A DNA stretch of 64,000 nucleotides from positions 1,054,001 to 1,118,000 of the forward strand of contig NZ_CP013926.1 of assembly GCF_001562115.1 (NCBI RefSeq), in the 5' to 3' direction. Origin of the DNA: Alteromonas stellipolaris (GTDB lineage: Bacteria > Pseudomonadota > Gammaproteobacteria > Enterobacterales > Alteromonadaceae). The position numbers were made by a program, and so were the translations under genes. The number at the start of each line of letters is the position of its first letter. Within the stretch, counting starts at the first letter, position 1. This document shows positions 15,591 through 24,961 of this stretch, piece after piece. The notes below the pieces were generated by a model. That model ran no database searches, was not told the DNA's origin, and worked only from the letters and a program-made list of their open reading frames with translations.

Positions 15591-16293
15591 AAATGCCACC
15601 ACGCTTTCGGGTATTGCTTGGCTTGCAATTACGCTTCTTTTTTATTGGATTGGATTAGCGATAAATCGTAAATATTACCGTTACCCGATTTCTCACCCAC
15701 TTATTTTTACGGCGCTAAGTGTAGGTTCGGTTGTGTATTTATCAAATACTGCTATGGCGCATTACCAGCAGTCTGCTAGCTTGCTACATTGGTTGTTAGG
15801 CCCTGTCACCGTCGCGTTGGCATTGCCGATTTACCGACAATGGCAACGCTTGCGTCACTATGGTTTACCTTTGCTGCTAAGCATTATGGCTGGCGGAATT
15901 GTAGCACCTATTTTGGCATGGGCAGCGCTGTGGGTATTCAACTCGCCAGTCAGTATTCAACTCACCATGTTAGCCAAGTCTATTACTACACCTCTAGCCA
16001 TGGAAGCATCGGCTCAAATAGGTGGGATTCCAGCCCTTGCTGCTGTGTTTGTTATTACTACCGGTGTGGTGGGTGCCATTGCGGCAACAAGTGTTTTTCG
16101 TGTTTTTAAGGTATCCGATACTCAATCTCAAGGTGTTGCACTTGGGACTGTTGCCCATGCGGTAGGAACCGCGAAATCTCTACACATGGGCGATGAAGTG
16201 GCTGCCATGGCAACACTCGGTTTATGTGTGAACGGCATATTTACCGCTATTATTTTGCCATTATTATTTAGTTTTCTCTCACCATCGCTTTAA
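15574..16293 (+). CDS. LrgB/CidB family membrane protein
   Basis: 239 aa from the ATG at 15574, with an AAGGGAAG site before it (a GTG at 15568 is possible). The family motifs are clear: KSITTPLAMEASAQIGGIPAL and GTVAHAVGTAKSLHMGDE. There are about seven membrane segments. It overlaps the end of the CidA/LrgA-like gene and is co-transcribed with it. Confidence 0.88.
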   Translation: MIEAIRNATTLSGIAWLAITLLFYWIGLAINRKYYRYPISHPLIFTALSVGSVVYLSNTAMAHYQQSASLLHWLLGPVTVALALPIYRQWQRLRHYGLPLLLSIMAGGIVAPILAWAALWVFNSPVSIQLTMLAKSITTPLAMEASAQIGGIPALAAVFVITTGVVGAIAATSVFRVFKVSDTQSQGVALGTVAHAVGTAKSLHMGDEVAAMATLGLCVNGIFTAIILPLLFSFLSPSL

Positions 16294-16420
16294 TATTGAC
16301 TACAATGGATAAAAGCATTTCATTCGAAAGTGCTATTGTTAGTTACGACGTGTCAGGTCAATATATGAACCGTCAAAATTTATCGCTTCAGTTCGAAGTA
16401 TTAACGCCGATACAGTATTG

Positions 16421-16438
16421 ATTACAACACATTGTAAT
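16421..16438. repeat. Inverted repeat upstream of the REC-CheC gene
   Basis: ATTACAA and TTGTAAT mirror each other around four bases, 40 bases before the start codon. It could be an operator or a promoter element. Low certainty. Confidence 0.3.
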
Positions 16439-16477
16439 TTTCACTGTTATCAAAAAGCTAGGTGGTAAGATTATTCA

Positions 16478-17473
16478 ATGTTTTCTGTACTCGTCTGTGA
16501 CGACTCATTAGTCGCTCGAAAACAAGTTGCAAAATGTTTGCCTCAGGACTGGGAAGTTGCTGTGCATTTTGCAAAGAATGGCCAGGAAGCTCTCGTCGCG
16601 CTTAAAGAAGGAAAAGGTGACTTACTGCTGCTTGATTTGAACATGCCTATACTTGATGGTTATGGCACGTTAGAAGCAATTAAAGCCGAAGGTTTGTCCA
16701 CGAAGGTCATTGTAATTTCAGGCGATATTCAACCTGAAGCCTACGATAGAGTAACGGCCTTGGGGGCATTGGACTTTATCCGTAAGCCCGTATCGCCTCA
16801 AACGCTTGCTGAAGTACTCGATAAATTTGACATACTGCACAGTGAGCCAGAACCTGTTGTTGAAGCTGCCCCTTTAGATCCTGACATTCGTGACTGCTAC
16901 CAAGAAATAACGAATATTGCCATGGGGCAAGCCGGTGACCACTTGGCGCGTATCATGAACGTGTTCGTTCGACTTCCTATTCCCAATGTAAACCTTATTG
17001 AAGTATCTGAATTGCACATGATGCTTTCAGATATTGAAAGCCATGAACAAGTTACCGCCGTGTGTCAGGGCTTTTTAGGGCCGGGCATCAGTGGCGAAGC
17101 CATTTGTATTTTAAGTGACTCAAGCTTTGAAGATGTGGCAAAAATTTTAAATGTGGAAGGCGAAGTGGATGATCAGCTTCAGCTAGAACTTTTAATGGAT
17201 GCGGCAAGTATTCTTATTGGCACTTGCCTTACTGGACTAGCAGTGCAAATGGATGTTAACTTCAGCCAAGGTCATCCTATTGTTTTAGGGCAGCACAGAG
17301 CCATTACTGAAATTATCAGTATGAATCAGATTCGATGGAAAAGAACCCTCGCCATTGAGCTAAGCTATGGCTTAGAAGGTTACAACGTGCAATGTGATTT
17401 GATTTTGTTATTTACAGAAGAGTCGATGAAAATGATGAATTCGAAACTTGCCCACTTGTTGGAGGACTTCTAA
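16478..17473 (+). CDS. Response regulator with CheC-like phosphatase domain
   Basis: 331 aa. A receiver domain (1-120) has the acidic pair CDDS, the phospho-acceptor Asp in LLLLDLNMPILDG, Ser/Thr in VIVISGDIQ and Lys in FIRKPVSP. A CheC/CheX-type domain follows (about 140-330) with the first active-site signature E-I-T-N-I-A-M-G-Q-A-G ('EI.N...G.A') and a later segment LMDAASILIGTCLTGLA that corresponds to the second. It may dephosphorylate CheY-like proteins under phospho-control. The next gene, a PAS protein, overlaps by one base, so the pair forms a signalling unit. No histidine kinase is adjacent. Confidence 0.85.
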   Translation: MFSVLVCDDSLVARKQVAKCLPQDWEVAVHFAKNGQEALVALKEGKGDLLLLDLNMPILDGYGTLEAIKAEGLSTKVIVISGDIQPEAYDRVTALGALDFIRKPVSPQTLAEVLDKFDILHSEPEPVVEAAPLDPDIRDCYQEITNIAMGQAGDHLARIMNVFVRLPIPNVNLIEVSELHMMLSDIESHEQVTAVCQGFLGPGISGEAICILSDSSFEDVAKILNVEGEVDDQLQLELLMDAASILIGTCLTGLAVQMDVNFSQGHPIVLGQHRAITEIISMNQIRWKRTLAIELSYGLEGYNVQCDLILLFTEESMKMMNSKLAHLLEDF

Positions 17474-17964
17474 TGAGCCAGCATTTGGACGATTTACTCG
17501 AATTCCATTGGATGATGGATATGCTACAAACGGTTGATGTTGGCATCGTTGTGCTAAACCGACAGTTTAAAATTCAAGTCTGGAACGGCTTCATGGAAAG
17601 TCATAGTGGTATGTTGCCCAGTGACGTTCGTGATAAGTCGCTTTTTGATTTATTTCCTACCATTAAAGAAGACTGGTTTAAGCAAAAGTCTAAACCGGTA
17701 TTTGAGCTAAAAACCAGAGCCTTTATGACCTGGGAACAGCGCCCTTATTTATTTAAGTTTCCTAACTACCGGCCGATTACAGGTAGTGAATCATTTATGT
17801 ATCAAAACATCACACTGTCGCCATTAATATCGGCTACAGGAAATGTTGAGTACATCAGTATGATGATTTACGACATGACAGATGTTGCGGTTGGTAAAAA
17901 GCAACTTGAAGCCATACAAGTGCATATGACGGAAGCACAAGAGCGAAATCAGCTCGCCCGCTAA
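17473..17964 (+). CDS. PAS domain protein
   Basis: 163 aa. One PAS domain (about 12-140): LQTVDVGIVVLNRQFKIQVW, SLFDLFPTI, and VEYISMMIYDMTDVAVGKKQ at the end of the domain. No catalytic output domain follows; the protein ends in a short helix. The TAATG overlap with the REC-CheC gene shows tight coupling, and a sensor-partner role for it is likely. The bound signal or cofactor is not visible. Confidence 0.8.
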   Translation: MSQHLDDLLEFHWMMDMLQTVDVGIVVLNRQFKIQVWNGFMESHSGMLPSDVRDKSLFDLFPTIKEDWFKQKSKPVFELKTRAFMTWEQRPYLFKFPNYRPITGSESFMYQNITLSPLISATGNVEYISMMIYDMTDVAVGKKQLEAIQVHMTEAQERNQLAR

Positions 17965-18065
17965 TATCCACTTTAATCGCTACAAGTAACATGCGAACCA
18001 ACCCTCCATTTTTTATTCGAGTTAATCGACACGTGGCCGTAGTTCTGCGTGTTGCCGGAGTCATT

Positions 18066-19892
18066 ATGCGAACGTTTTTCCAGTTTCTACTCTCACCCTT
18101 TTTATGGCCTTTAGAGGCGAAAGCAAAAGCTATTGCTTCGACAAAGCATTCCATTCTAGTCGCTACGGTTTTTATGTTAGCAGCATGTGGCGGCGGAGGC
18201 GGTGATTCAGATAGCGGCAGTGGCGGTGGCAATAGTGACTTAGTGATTAACGCCGGTGACGATGCAACGGTTACCGAGGGGGCAAGCTATTCATTGAGTG
18301 CGGTAGTGAGCGGCGGGAACGAAGAGTATACCTATCGTTGGTCGGCATCGCCTTCATTGACAATCACGCACGAAGACACGAGCGATTCTGCTGCTAGCTT
18401 TGAAGCGCCAAGCGTATCTAGTGCCACCGAATATACTATTACGGTAACGGTGAACGACACGGGGGGCAACGAAGCTAGTGATTTAACGGTTATTACTGTA
18501 GTGCCGATTAATATAGCCCCAGAGGCGATTATTGAAGTACCTGAGTGGGATGGGCTAGACGCAAATAATTTCCCTGGTGGCGTAGAAGTTATTTTTGATG
18601 GTAGTAGCAGTACCGATGATGACGCCGCCGACGACAGTGCATCTATTTCTGATTACAGCTGGACGCAAACCGACGGCACTAATGTTATTACCGGTGAAGA
18701 AACGAATTTATCAACCCTTACTATCGTCACGCCTATTGCCAATGATGCGCAGACCCTAAGTTTCGAGCTAACAGTCACCGATAGTGAAGGTACCACCGAC
18801 ACGGAATCTGTCACTATTTTTGTGCAGTCAGAGTCAGACACGCTACCTGTGGTTGACGCAGGTTCTTCGCAAGGCGTTTTCAGCGGTGAAACTATTATAC
18901 TAGATGGCGATGCCAGTACCAGTATTCCAAGCGCGTTACCTCTTACTTACGATTGGGAGCGTAGCAACAACGTATCTTCAACAACGCTACCTGTTAATGC
19001 AGCAGATGCAGCTACCTTAAGCCAAAACGTAGATATTCAAGCCATAGACGATGAAGATGACTTATCTACTTTTGCTATCGCGCCTGCGGTAACTGAATAT
19101 ACCGTAGTGGCTTACACATTAACTGTGACCGATGCCAACGGTAATCAAGTAGAAGACACCATTAATGTGGGCGTACGCCCCATGCCCACCCCGTTAATTA
19201 ATGATACTGGCGTGTTGCAGCAAGCAACTAATAATGCGCTGACTGAAGCTCAACAAAATGAGTGGCCAGGTCAAGATGGTCAACGTGGTGCAGATGTTGT
19301 TGAGCAAAATGGATTAATTGAGAAAGCAGGAAGAGGCAAAGCGGGCTTCGATTATACCCGTTTGAATGCTAATGGTGATGAACAGGATGCCAGTGCAGAT
19401 ACGTGGTCATGCGTACGCGACAACGTAACGGGCTTAGTGTGGGAAGTGAAAACCGACGACGGCACACTGCAAGATAAAGACTACACTTATTCATGGTATA
19501 GCGACGATGTTAATGGTGGCTATGAAGGTGACTTAAGCGGTAGCGGTACGGTGTGCTCGCTGACTAGTTGTAATACGCAAGCCTATGTCACGGCACTTAA
19601 TGCTCAAGGACTATGTGGGTTTTATGACTGGCGTATGCCAACTCATCAAGAGCTTTTCTCGCTCATGCATTTAGGCATCTCTGATAGCATGACCATTGAT
19701 GAAGACTACTTTCCTTATACCGGTGTACTTTCAGCAAACCCAGTGTGGTACTGGACTTCTGTGCCTAGCGCTGACGGTGTAAACAGTGATGATGCGCAAA
19801 ATGCATGGGCGCTGGATTTCGATTCTGGGGTAGATAACTTTTTAAATAAATCCTCGGCGGCAAAAGTGCGCTTAGTAAGAGCGGGGAGATAA
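18066..19892 (+). CDS. Lipoprotein with Ig/PKD-like repeats and a DUF1566 domain
   Basis: 608 aa from this ATG, which has CCGGAG 6 bases upstream; an ATG at 17991 is in frame but less supported. The N-terminal region carries a hydrophobic segment with lipobox LAAC followed by a GGGGGDSDSGSGGG linker. Three PKD/cadherin-like beta domains follow (about 55-140, 150-255, 260-370: TYRWSASPS, SDYSWTQTDG, LTYDWERSNN). The last third is a DUF1566 domain (about 470-608: DNVTGLVWEVKTDDGTLQDK, CGFYDWRMPTHQELFSL, WYWTSVPS, KVRLVRAGR). It should be surface-exposed. The adjacent gene codes for a second DUF1566 protein. The function of DUF1566 is not established. Confidence 0.8.
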   Translation: MRTFFQFLLSPFLWPLEAKAKAIASTKHSILVATVFMLAACGGGGGDSDSGSGGGNSDLVINAGDDATVTEGASYSLSAVVSGGNEEYTYRWSASPSLTITHEDTSDSAASFEAPSVSSATEYTITVTVNDTGGNEASDLTVITVVPINIAPEAIIEVPEWDGLDANNFPGGVEVIFDGSSSTDDDAADDSASISDYSWTQTDGTNVITGEETNLSTLTIVTPIANDAQTLSFELTVTDSEGTTDTESVTIFVQSESDTLPVVDAGSSQGVFSGETIILDGDASTSIPSALPLTYDWERSNNVSSTTLPVNAADAATLSQNVDIQAIDDEDDLSTFAIAPAVTEYTVVAYTLTVTDANGNQVEDTINVGVRPMPTPLINDTGVLQQATNNALTEAQQNEWPGQDGQRGADVVEQNGLIEKAGRGKAGFDYTRLNANGDEQDASADTWSCVRDNVTGLVWEVKTDDGTLQDKDYTYSWYSDDVNGGYEGDLSGSGTVCSLTSCNTQAYVTALNAQGLCGFYDWRMPTHQELFSLMHLGISDSMTIDEDYFPYTGVLSANPVWYWTSVPSADGVNSDDAQNAWALDFDSGVDNFLNKSSAAKVRLVRAGR

Positions 19893-19894
19893 TC

Positions 19895-20422
19895 ATGAAA
19901 ATTTTAGCACCTGTATTAGCACCACTAGCAGCATCATTGATGTTAGTTTCTACTAGTTTGTCTGCACAAACCTGTTTGTCAGATGGGCTTGAAACCACAC
20001 CGGATGAAGACTTTACCACCATCACCAGTAGTACGGTGTTACATGAGCCAACCGACTTGGTGTGGGAGCGCTGTGCAGAAGGCCAAACGTGGGACGGGTC
20101 TACCTGTGATGGCGAAGCGGTGAAGTACACGTGGCAGCAAGCCTTAAAATTAGCGCAAGCGGCCAGTGACGAAGACTTATTAGGCTGGCGACTTCCCAAT
20201 GTTAAAGAACTTGCCACCATTGTTGAGCGTGATTGTGTACGCCCCGCTGTGAACAGCACTATGTTCCCCGAAACACCACCCGATGACTTCTGGACTTCTA
20301 CTCCTTCAGTTGATGATCCTGATAGGGCTTGGGTAGTGGCTTTCTTCAATTCGAGCCATTCAATCAAAGAGAAAGATCGCTTTATTTACGTTAGATTGGT
20401 GCGAACGTACACAAACGATTAG
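19895..20422 (+). CDS. Secreted DUF1566 domain protein
   Basis: 175 aa, starting two bases after the larger DUF1566 lipoprotein gene. Signal peptide MKILAPVLAPLAASLMLVST..LSAQ. One DUF1566 domain with the same landmarks as its neighbour (TDLVWERCAEGQTW, LLGWRLPNVKELATI, DDFWTSTPS, RFIYVRLVRTY). Four cysteines may form disulfides. The two proteins probably arose by duplication of the domain and act together in the envelope. Confidence 0.8.
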   Translation: MKILAPVLAPLAASLMLVSTSLSAQTCLSDGLETTPDEDFTTITSSTVLHEPTDLVWERCAEGQTWDGSTCDGEAVKYTWQQALKLAQAASDEDLLGWRLPNVKELATIVERDCVRPAVNSTMFPETPPDDFWTSTPSVDDPDRAWVVAFFNSSHSIKEKDRFIYVRLVRTYTND

Positions 20423-20486
20423 CGAATAGGCGCAAACCTTCAGTTTATACTTTAGACTAGTGCTAAGGTTGTAAGGTAGGAAATGC

Positions 20487-20518
20487 GAAAGCGCGCACTT
20501 ATAATGCGCGCTTTTCTT
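20487..20518 (+). terminator. Terminator of the DUF1566 operon
   Basis: AAGCGCGCA (20489-20497) pairs with TGCGCGCTT (20505-20513), then TTTTCTT. Confidence 0.85.
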
Positions 20519-20623
20519 ATTGCTAGCAGGCATCCATGTTTACCTTGATACTTCACCCTGATTTTTCGCAGTTTAGACTCATGTCACCTTCCTATTTGCG
20601 TGCAAGCTAGCCACAATAGTCTC

Positions 20624-21433
20624 ATGAAATATTTTGAACGCCTTTTACTAGGTATTGTAAGCACCGTGCTACTTGTTGGGTGGGTTAAACCAGCCTCGGC
20701 AGAAATTGCGTGCAACATTGATTTTGCTTATGGCTTAGCTGTAAACGACACTCAACTTCGCGTTATGGAAAAGTCCCGCACACGGGTGCAAATTAACGAT
20801 CAAACTCAGCTTTTTATTGATGGGCGTTGGCAGACCCTTTCCGCTGAACAAAGCGAGTGGTTAGGAGAGTACGCCCACGGTCTGCATTATGTGGTGCCTA
20901 AAATGATTGTTTTGGCTACCGAGGGTGTCGACTTAGCAGTAGATACTATTGAAAGTGTTTATCTAGGTTTAGTGGGAAGCGATCACGACAGCTACGAGCG
21001 CTTAAATAGCGCCATGAAGCGAGTAAAAGTAAGGGTTAAAGACAAGTTCCGTCATGCAAGTAATCACTATTTCATTGGCCCAGGATCGCTTGAAAGCGTG
21101 GACGATTTTGTTGATAGTGAGATTGAAGCCCAACTGGAAGAGGCTATTTCTACCTCGGTAGGTGGTATCTTGTCGGCTATTAGTGGTATTAATACCAACA
21201 GCGATGAAGTGAACAGTGAGAAGGTCGCTGAAATTACCCGTCAATTAGGCACGGTAGGTGAGCAGCTTGAAAGAGATATGAATAGCAAAGCAACCAGCCT
21301 GCGAAATAAAGCAGAGTGGATTTGTAACAAGCTAAAACGATTAGATGTTGCTGAAGAAAAGCTTCGCGCTTCAATTCCGGCACTGCAACCGTATAACCTC
21401 ATTACTTCCCATTCCCCAGAAGAAACGGAATAG
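20624..21433 (+). CDS. yggN: YggN family (DUF2884) periplasmic protein
   Basis: 269 aa from ATG at 20624; a GTG at 20600 is in frame but unlikely. Signal peptide MKYFERLLLGIVSTVLLVGW..ASA. The body (CNIDFAYGLAVNDTQLRVME, LFIDGRWQTLSAEQ, YAHGLHYVVPKMIVLATEGV) fits YggN/DUF2884. Function unknown. It converges with hemW-rdgB, the same neighbourhood as in E. coli, where yggN, hemW and rdgB lie close together. Confidence 0.8.
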   Translation: MKYFERLLLGIVSTVLLVGWVKPASAEIACNIDFAYGLAVNDTQLRVMEKSRTRVQINDQTQLFIDGRWQTLSAEQSEWLGEYAHGLHYVVPKMIVLATEGVDLAVDTIESVYLGLVGSDHDSYERLNSAMKRVKVRVKDKFRHASNHYFIGPGSLESVDDFVDSEIEAQLEEAISTSVGGILSAISGINTNSDEVNSEKVAEITRQLGTVGEQLERDMNSKATSLRNKAEWICNKLKRLDVAEEKLRASIPALQPYNLITSHSPEETE

Positions 21434-21483
21434 CAGGTAGCCTTGCGCTAGGCTCTGATAATTCAAGCCAACCCAAACCGTAC

Positions 21484-22623
21484 TTATACAAAACAAGACA
21501 GTAACGTATTCAGGTAGCGCCTGCCTTTGGCGGTTACCTGCCAGTGGGTATCGGTAATATCGAGTAGCCCTTGGGTCTGTGCATCATCCAAAGCGTCTTG
21601 ATATTCTTTTGTCAGTTCCACGCCAGTTAGTGCGGTGTAATCCTCAATAGGGCAGGGCTCTACCAATCTAAAGCGATTCATGAAGAATTCAAAAGGTAAG
21701 TCATCAGTTGGTACTTGAGTTTCAGTATCCAAGTAAGGGCGGGTTATTTCCATGTAGCCACGAGGATGTTTTATTTTGACTGTACGCGTAATAGTACCCG
21801 TGGCGATATCCGTAATCTTGCCGTGGGCACCGCAGCCTATTCCTAAGTAGTCTCCAAAGCGCCAGTAGTTAAGATTATGCTGACACTGATGTCCTGCTTT
21901 TGCGTAAGCAGAAATTTCGTATTGCTCGTAACCTGCCGCTTTTAAACGTGCATGCCCTTGTTCTTGAATATCCCACAAAATATCGTCATCGGGTAATTCA
22001 GGCGGGCGAGAATAAAAGGGGGTATTAGGCTCAATCGTTAGCTGATACCACGACAAATGATAGGGTGATAACGCTAAGGCTTTATCTACATCCGACATGG
22101 CATTTTCCACACTTTGCTCAGGCAAACCGTGCATCAAATCTAGATTAAACGTGGGTAGGCCAGCACTATGCGCTTGATTTATCGCCTCTATAGCTTGGGT
22201 ATCGTCGTGAATGCGGCCAAGCACCTTTAAGTGGGCTGGCTGAAAGCTTTGTATACCTACAGATATGCGGTTTATACCGGCTTGATAGAATCCAGCAAAA
22301 CGTCCACTTTCCACCGTGCCAGGGTTTGCTTCCATGGTAATCTCAGCATTATCCGCTAAGTTCACCCGCGTGCGAATACCGTTAATTAAGTCGCTCATCG
22401 CTTCGGCTGAAAATAAACTTGGGGTGCCCCCGCCTATGAAAATAGTTTCTATTGGCCTATCGCCAATGCGCTTAGCATCTATGGCCAAGTCATCCAGCAA
22501 GTGAGCCACGTACTCTTTTTCGGGCAGCGCAGACTTTAAACCGTGTGAATTAAAATCGCAGTAAGGGCATTTTTGTACGCACCAAGGAATGTGCACGTAC
22601 AAACTTAGCGGAGGATTACGCAA
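21484..22623 (-). CDS. hemW: HemW heme chaperone / radical SAM protein
   Basis: 379 aa. Radical SAM signature CVQKCPYC (Cys15, 19, 22) followed by DFNSHG, which lacks the extra Cys of true HemN and so marks HemW. Glycine-rich [10 protein letters not shown] and EANPGT motifs bind SAM. C-terminal HemN_C domain. HemW was long annotated as a coproporphyrinogen oxidase but is a heme-binding chaperone. The start overlaps the rdgB stop by 8 bases, so it is the second gene of that operon. Confidence 0.92.
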   Translation of the reverse strand: MRNPPLSLYVHIPWCVQKCPYCDFNSHGLKSALPEKEYVAHLLDDLAIDAKRIGDRPIETIFIGGGTPSLFSAEAMSDLINGIRTRVNLADNAEITMEANPGTVESGRFAGFYQAGINRISVGIQSFQPAHLKVLGRIHDDTQAIEAINQAHSAGLPTFNLDLMHGLPEQSVENAMSDVDKALALSPYHLSWYQLTIEPNTPFYSRPPELPDDDILWDIQEQGHARLKAAGYEQYEISAYAKAGHQCQHNLNYWRFGDYLGIGCGAHGKITDIATGTITRTVKIKHPRGYMEITRPYLDTETQVPTDDLPFEFFMNRFRLVEPCPIEDYTALTGVELTKEYQDALDDAQTQGLLDITDTHWQVTAKGRRYLNTLLSCFV

Positions 22624-23218
22624 AGGTGTTTCTCATCGTTTCTAATAATATAGCTAGGGCATTTCCGCGATGACTGATACGGTTCTTTTCAGTTTTATCT
22701 AATTGTGCGGCGGTACAATTGTGCGACGGCACCTTGAACACAGGATCGTAACCAAAGCCACCATCACCTTCACGGGTATCAAGAATTTCACCTTCCCATT
22801 TACCTTGGCTAACTAGCGGCACTGGGTCGCCAGCGTGGCGCATAAAAACCAATGTGCAAAAGAAGTGGGCTTTGCGATTATCAGAACTGGCTAAATCCAG
22901 TAATAACTTATCGATATTGTCGCTGTCGGTAGCATCTTCGCCAGCAAAACGAGCTGAATAAATGCCTGGTGCGCCGCCCAGAGCATCAACCACTAAACCC
23001 GAATCGTCAGCAATAGCAGGTAAACCTGTTACCTTGGCAGCATGTCGAGCTTTAATAATGGCATTCTCAACAAAGGTAGTGCCCGTTTCTGGCACGTCTT
23101 CCACGCCCAATTCCTTTTGCGCGATAACATCTACACCGTATTCAGCAAACAAGCTGGTGAACTCACGCACCTTGCCCTGATTACCAGACGCAAGCACTAT
23201 CTTTTGAGGAAAAGTCAT
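22616..23218 (-). CDS. rdgB: XTP/dITP diphosphatase (RdgB/HAM1 family)
   Basis: 200 aa, usual length. Motifs [12 protein letters not shown] at the N-terminus, [24 protein letters not shown] in the middle, and GGFGYDPVF and SHRGNA near the end are those of RdgB. It hydrolyses deaminated purine triphosphates (dITP, XTP) to keep them out of DNA. First gene of an rdgB-hemW operon, overlapping hemW by 8 bases. Confidence 0.95.
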   Translation of the reverse strand: MTFPQKIVLASGNQGKVREFTSLFAEYGVDVIAQKELGVEDVPETGTTFVENAIIKARHAAKVTGLPAIADDSGLVVDALGGAPGIYSARFAGEDATDSDNIDKLLLDLASSDNRKAHFFCTLVFMRHAGDPVPLVSQGKWEGEILDTREGDGGFGYDPVFKVPSHNCTAAQLDKTEKNRISHRGNALAILLETMRNTFA

Positions 23219-23311
23219 AAAAATACCTTAACAAATTTAATTTTTGGCTAGTTTGCTGATGCAGTATACCTAGGATTCACTGTCGCTGGACGATAACTAG
23301 TGCGGTCAAGT

Positions 23312-23411
23312 AGGTGTGTTGGCTGCGTAGCAAACCCTCCGCCGCATGGATGCGGCGGCGGAGCGTACAGGGACATATTTACCGCGTGTTTGTGGAGCAG
23401 CCAACACACCT
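23312..23411. repeat. 100-bp REP-like inverted repeat with inner hairpin
   Basis: The outer arms are a perfect 15-bp inverted repeat, AGGTGTGTTGGCTGC (23312-23326) and GCAGCCAACACACCT (23397-23411). Between them a second hairpin CCGCCGCA-TGGA-TGCGGCGG (23339-23358) and a GAGCGTACAGGGACATATTT stretch stand next to each other. The nested structure in an intergenic site between two minus-strand genes looks like a dispersed repetitive extragenic element. A short open frame covers it but is not coding. Confidence 0.7.
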
Positions 23412-23449
23412 GATTGGCCGTGTCAGCGTTACCATACCGTTGCATCGCG

Positions 23450-24700
23450 TTAGCGCTTTTTAGTGCGTACTTTGGTTTTGTTCTTTGGCTTCGCTTTAGA
23501 CTTGGCTTTTGCTTTGTCTTTGGCCGTTAGCTTTTTCTTTCTTGGGCCAATCTTGGGAGCTTTATTTTGCGGACGAAGTTCTGCAATCACGCGTGCTTTG
23601 ATAGGCTCTTCGGTGTAGCGTGCGGCTTTGGAGATAAATTCAAAGTCGTGGGCTTCTATCAGCGATATTGCAGTGCCTTTAGCGCCAGCACGGCCGGTAC
23701 GGCCAATTCGATGAACATAGACATCGGCTTTACGTGGCATATCGAAGTTAATAACATGACTAACTTCAGGTACATCAATGCCTCGCGCAGCTACATCGGT
23801 GGCCAGTAATACTGGCACTTCGCCACTTTTAAAGCGCGTTAAGGCTGCCATACGTTTATCTTGTGGCATTTCGCCTTGTAACCAGCACACCATAATATCT
23901 TGCGATGCTAAGTAATCTTTTAGCATTTGTAGGCGTTCACGGGTTTTAACAAAAACAACCGTAGTAGTCGCTTGTTCTTTTAATATATGAACGAGCAATG
24001 CTTTTTTATGGTTCAAGTCATCAGCTAAGTGATACCACTGGTGAATTTTGTTCTTTTCTTTACGTGACGGAAACGCTTCAATCACTTCAGGATTTTGCAG
24101 AATGTCTTTGGCAAACTGACTTACACCACCGCCTTCTAACGTGGCAGAAAATAGCATGTTCTGTTTGCGCCAGCGGGCTTCACTCGCAATCTGGTTCACA
24201 ATAGTGCGAAAACCCATATCTAGCATGCGGTCGGCTTCATCTAGTATAAGGCACTCGATGTCACGGCAATCGGCCATTTCATTTTGAATATGCTCGAACA
24301 GACGCCCTGGGGTCGCCACCAAAATATCGATGCTTTGGCTAAGGGTTTCTCTATCGGTACCGTAGTTAATACCACCAGTGATCACACCACTAACAATGTC
24401 AGTGTGCTTGGTTAACTCAATAGCTTGTTCATACACCTGAAGCGCAAGTTCGCGGGTAGGGGTAAGAATAAGAATGCGGGTTGAACCTGGTTGTTTACGC
24501 GGGTAGTCGAGTAAAAACTGACAAACAGGTAACAAGAACGCAGCGGTTTTTCCCGTGCCTGTGGGCGCAGAAGCTAAAATGTCGCGTCCGTCCATTGCAT
24601 GAGGAATAACCAAAGATTGTACGCTGGTGGGGCTCTCGTAGCCCATATCCGCCACCGCGTGGCAGAGTTCTTCGTCTAATTCGAGATCTTCGAAAGTCAT
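23450..24700 (-). CDS. srmB: DEAD-box RNA helicase SrmB
   Basis: 416 aa. All DEAD-box motifs are present: Q motif region, Walker A APTGTGKT (about 43-50), PTRELA, TPGR, DEAD in LILDEADRMLDMGF, SAT, ATDVAARGIDVPEV and HRIGRTGRAG. The segments RWRKQNMLFSATLEGGG, KIHQWYHLADDLNHKKALLV and EEPIKARVIAELRPQ match SrmB specifically. The C-terminal tail (about 375-416) is Lys-rich. SrmB assists early assembly of the large ribosomal subunit. Confidence 0.9.
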   Translation of the reverse strand: MTFEDLELDEELCHAVADMGYESPTSVQSLVIPHAMDGRDILASAPTGTGKTAAFLLPVCQFLLDYPRKQPGSTRILILTPTRELALQVYEQAIELTKHTDIVSGVITGGINYGTDRETLSQSIDILVATPGRLFEHIQNEMADCRDIECLILDEADRMLDMGFRTIVNQIASEARWRKQNMLFSATLEGGGVSQFAKDILQNPEVIEAFPSRKEKNKIHQWYHLADDLNHKKALLVHILKEQATTTVVFVKTRERLQMLKDYLASQDIMVCWLQGEMPQDKRMAALTRFKSGEVPVLLATDVAARGIDVPEVSHVINFDMPRKADVYVHRIGRTGRAGAKGTAISLIEAHDFEFISKAARYTEEPIKARVIAELRPQNKAPKIGPRKKKLTAKDKAKAKSKAKPKNKTKVRTKKR

Positions 24701-24799
24701 AGTATAAAAACGCTTATATTGAATGGGGCGTATTGTAGCATTTATGGTACAAAACGTAGAAAAAAAACACGTAATAGATAATTTACTGAAGTGTTTTGT

Positions 24800-24961
24800 G
24801 TGAACACCTCACAAATCCATGTTGAAAGCACCTTTTTAAAGCGCTATGAGAAACTAATTTATTACAGCGGGTGTTCAGTGCGCCTTATTGAAGGCGATTT
24901 ACCTGTGCGATTTTCTCGTGCGACTAATAAAGGGAAAAACGTGATCGCCTTAGCACAGTAA
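24800..24961 (+). CDS. Possible small ORF between srmB and cca (53 aa)
   Basis: A GTG-started frame reads NTSQIHVESTFLKRYEKLIY, then YSGCSVRLIEGDLPVRF and ends in NVIALAQ. It occupies the 250-base gap between srmB and cca on the opposite strand and overlaps the end of cca by 12 bases. The residues look protein-like, but there is no good ribosome site and I do not recognise it. Low certainty. Confidence 0.3.
   Translation: MNTSQIHVESTFLKRYEKLIYYSGCSVRLIEGDLPVRFSRATNKGKNVIALAQ

Noticed and set aside
23248-23445. Open frame on the minus strand across the rdgB-srmB gap
   Set aside because: It covers the nested inverted repeat, and its translation is Pro/His/Gly-rich with no ribosome site. The palindromes explain the sequence.
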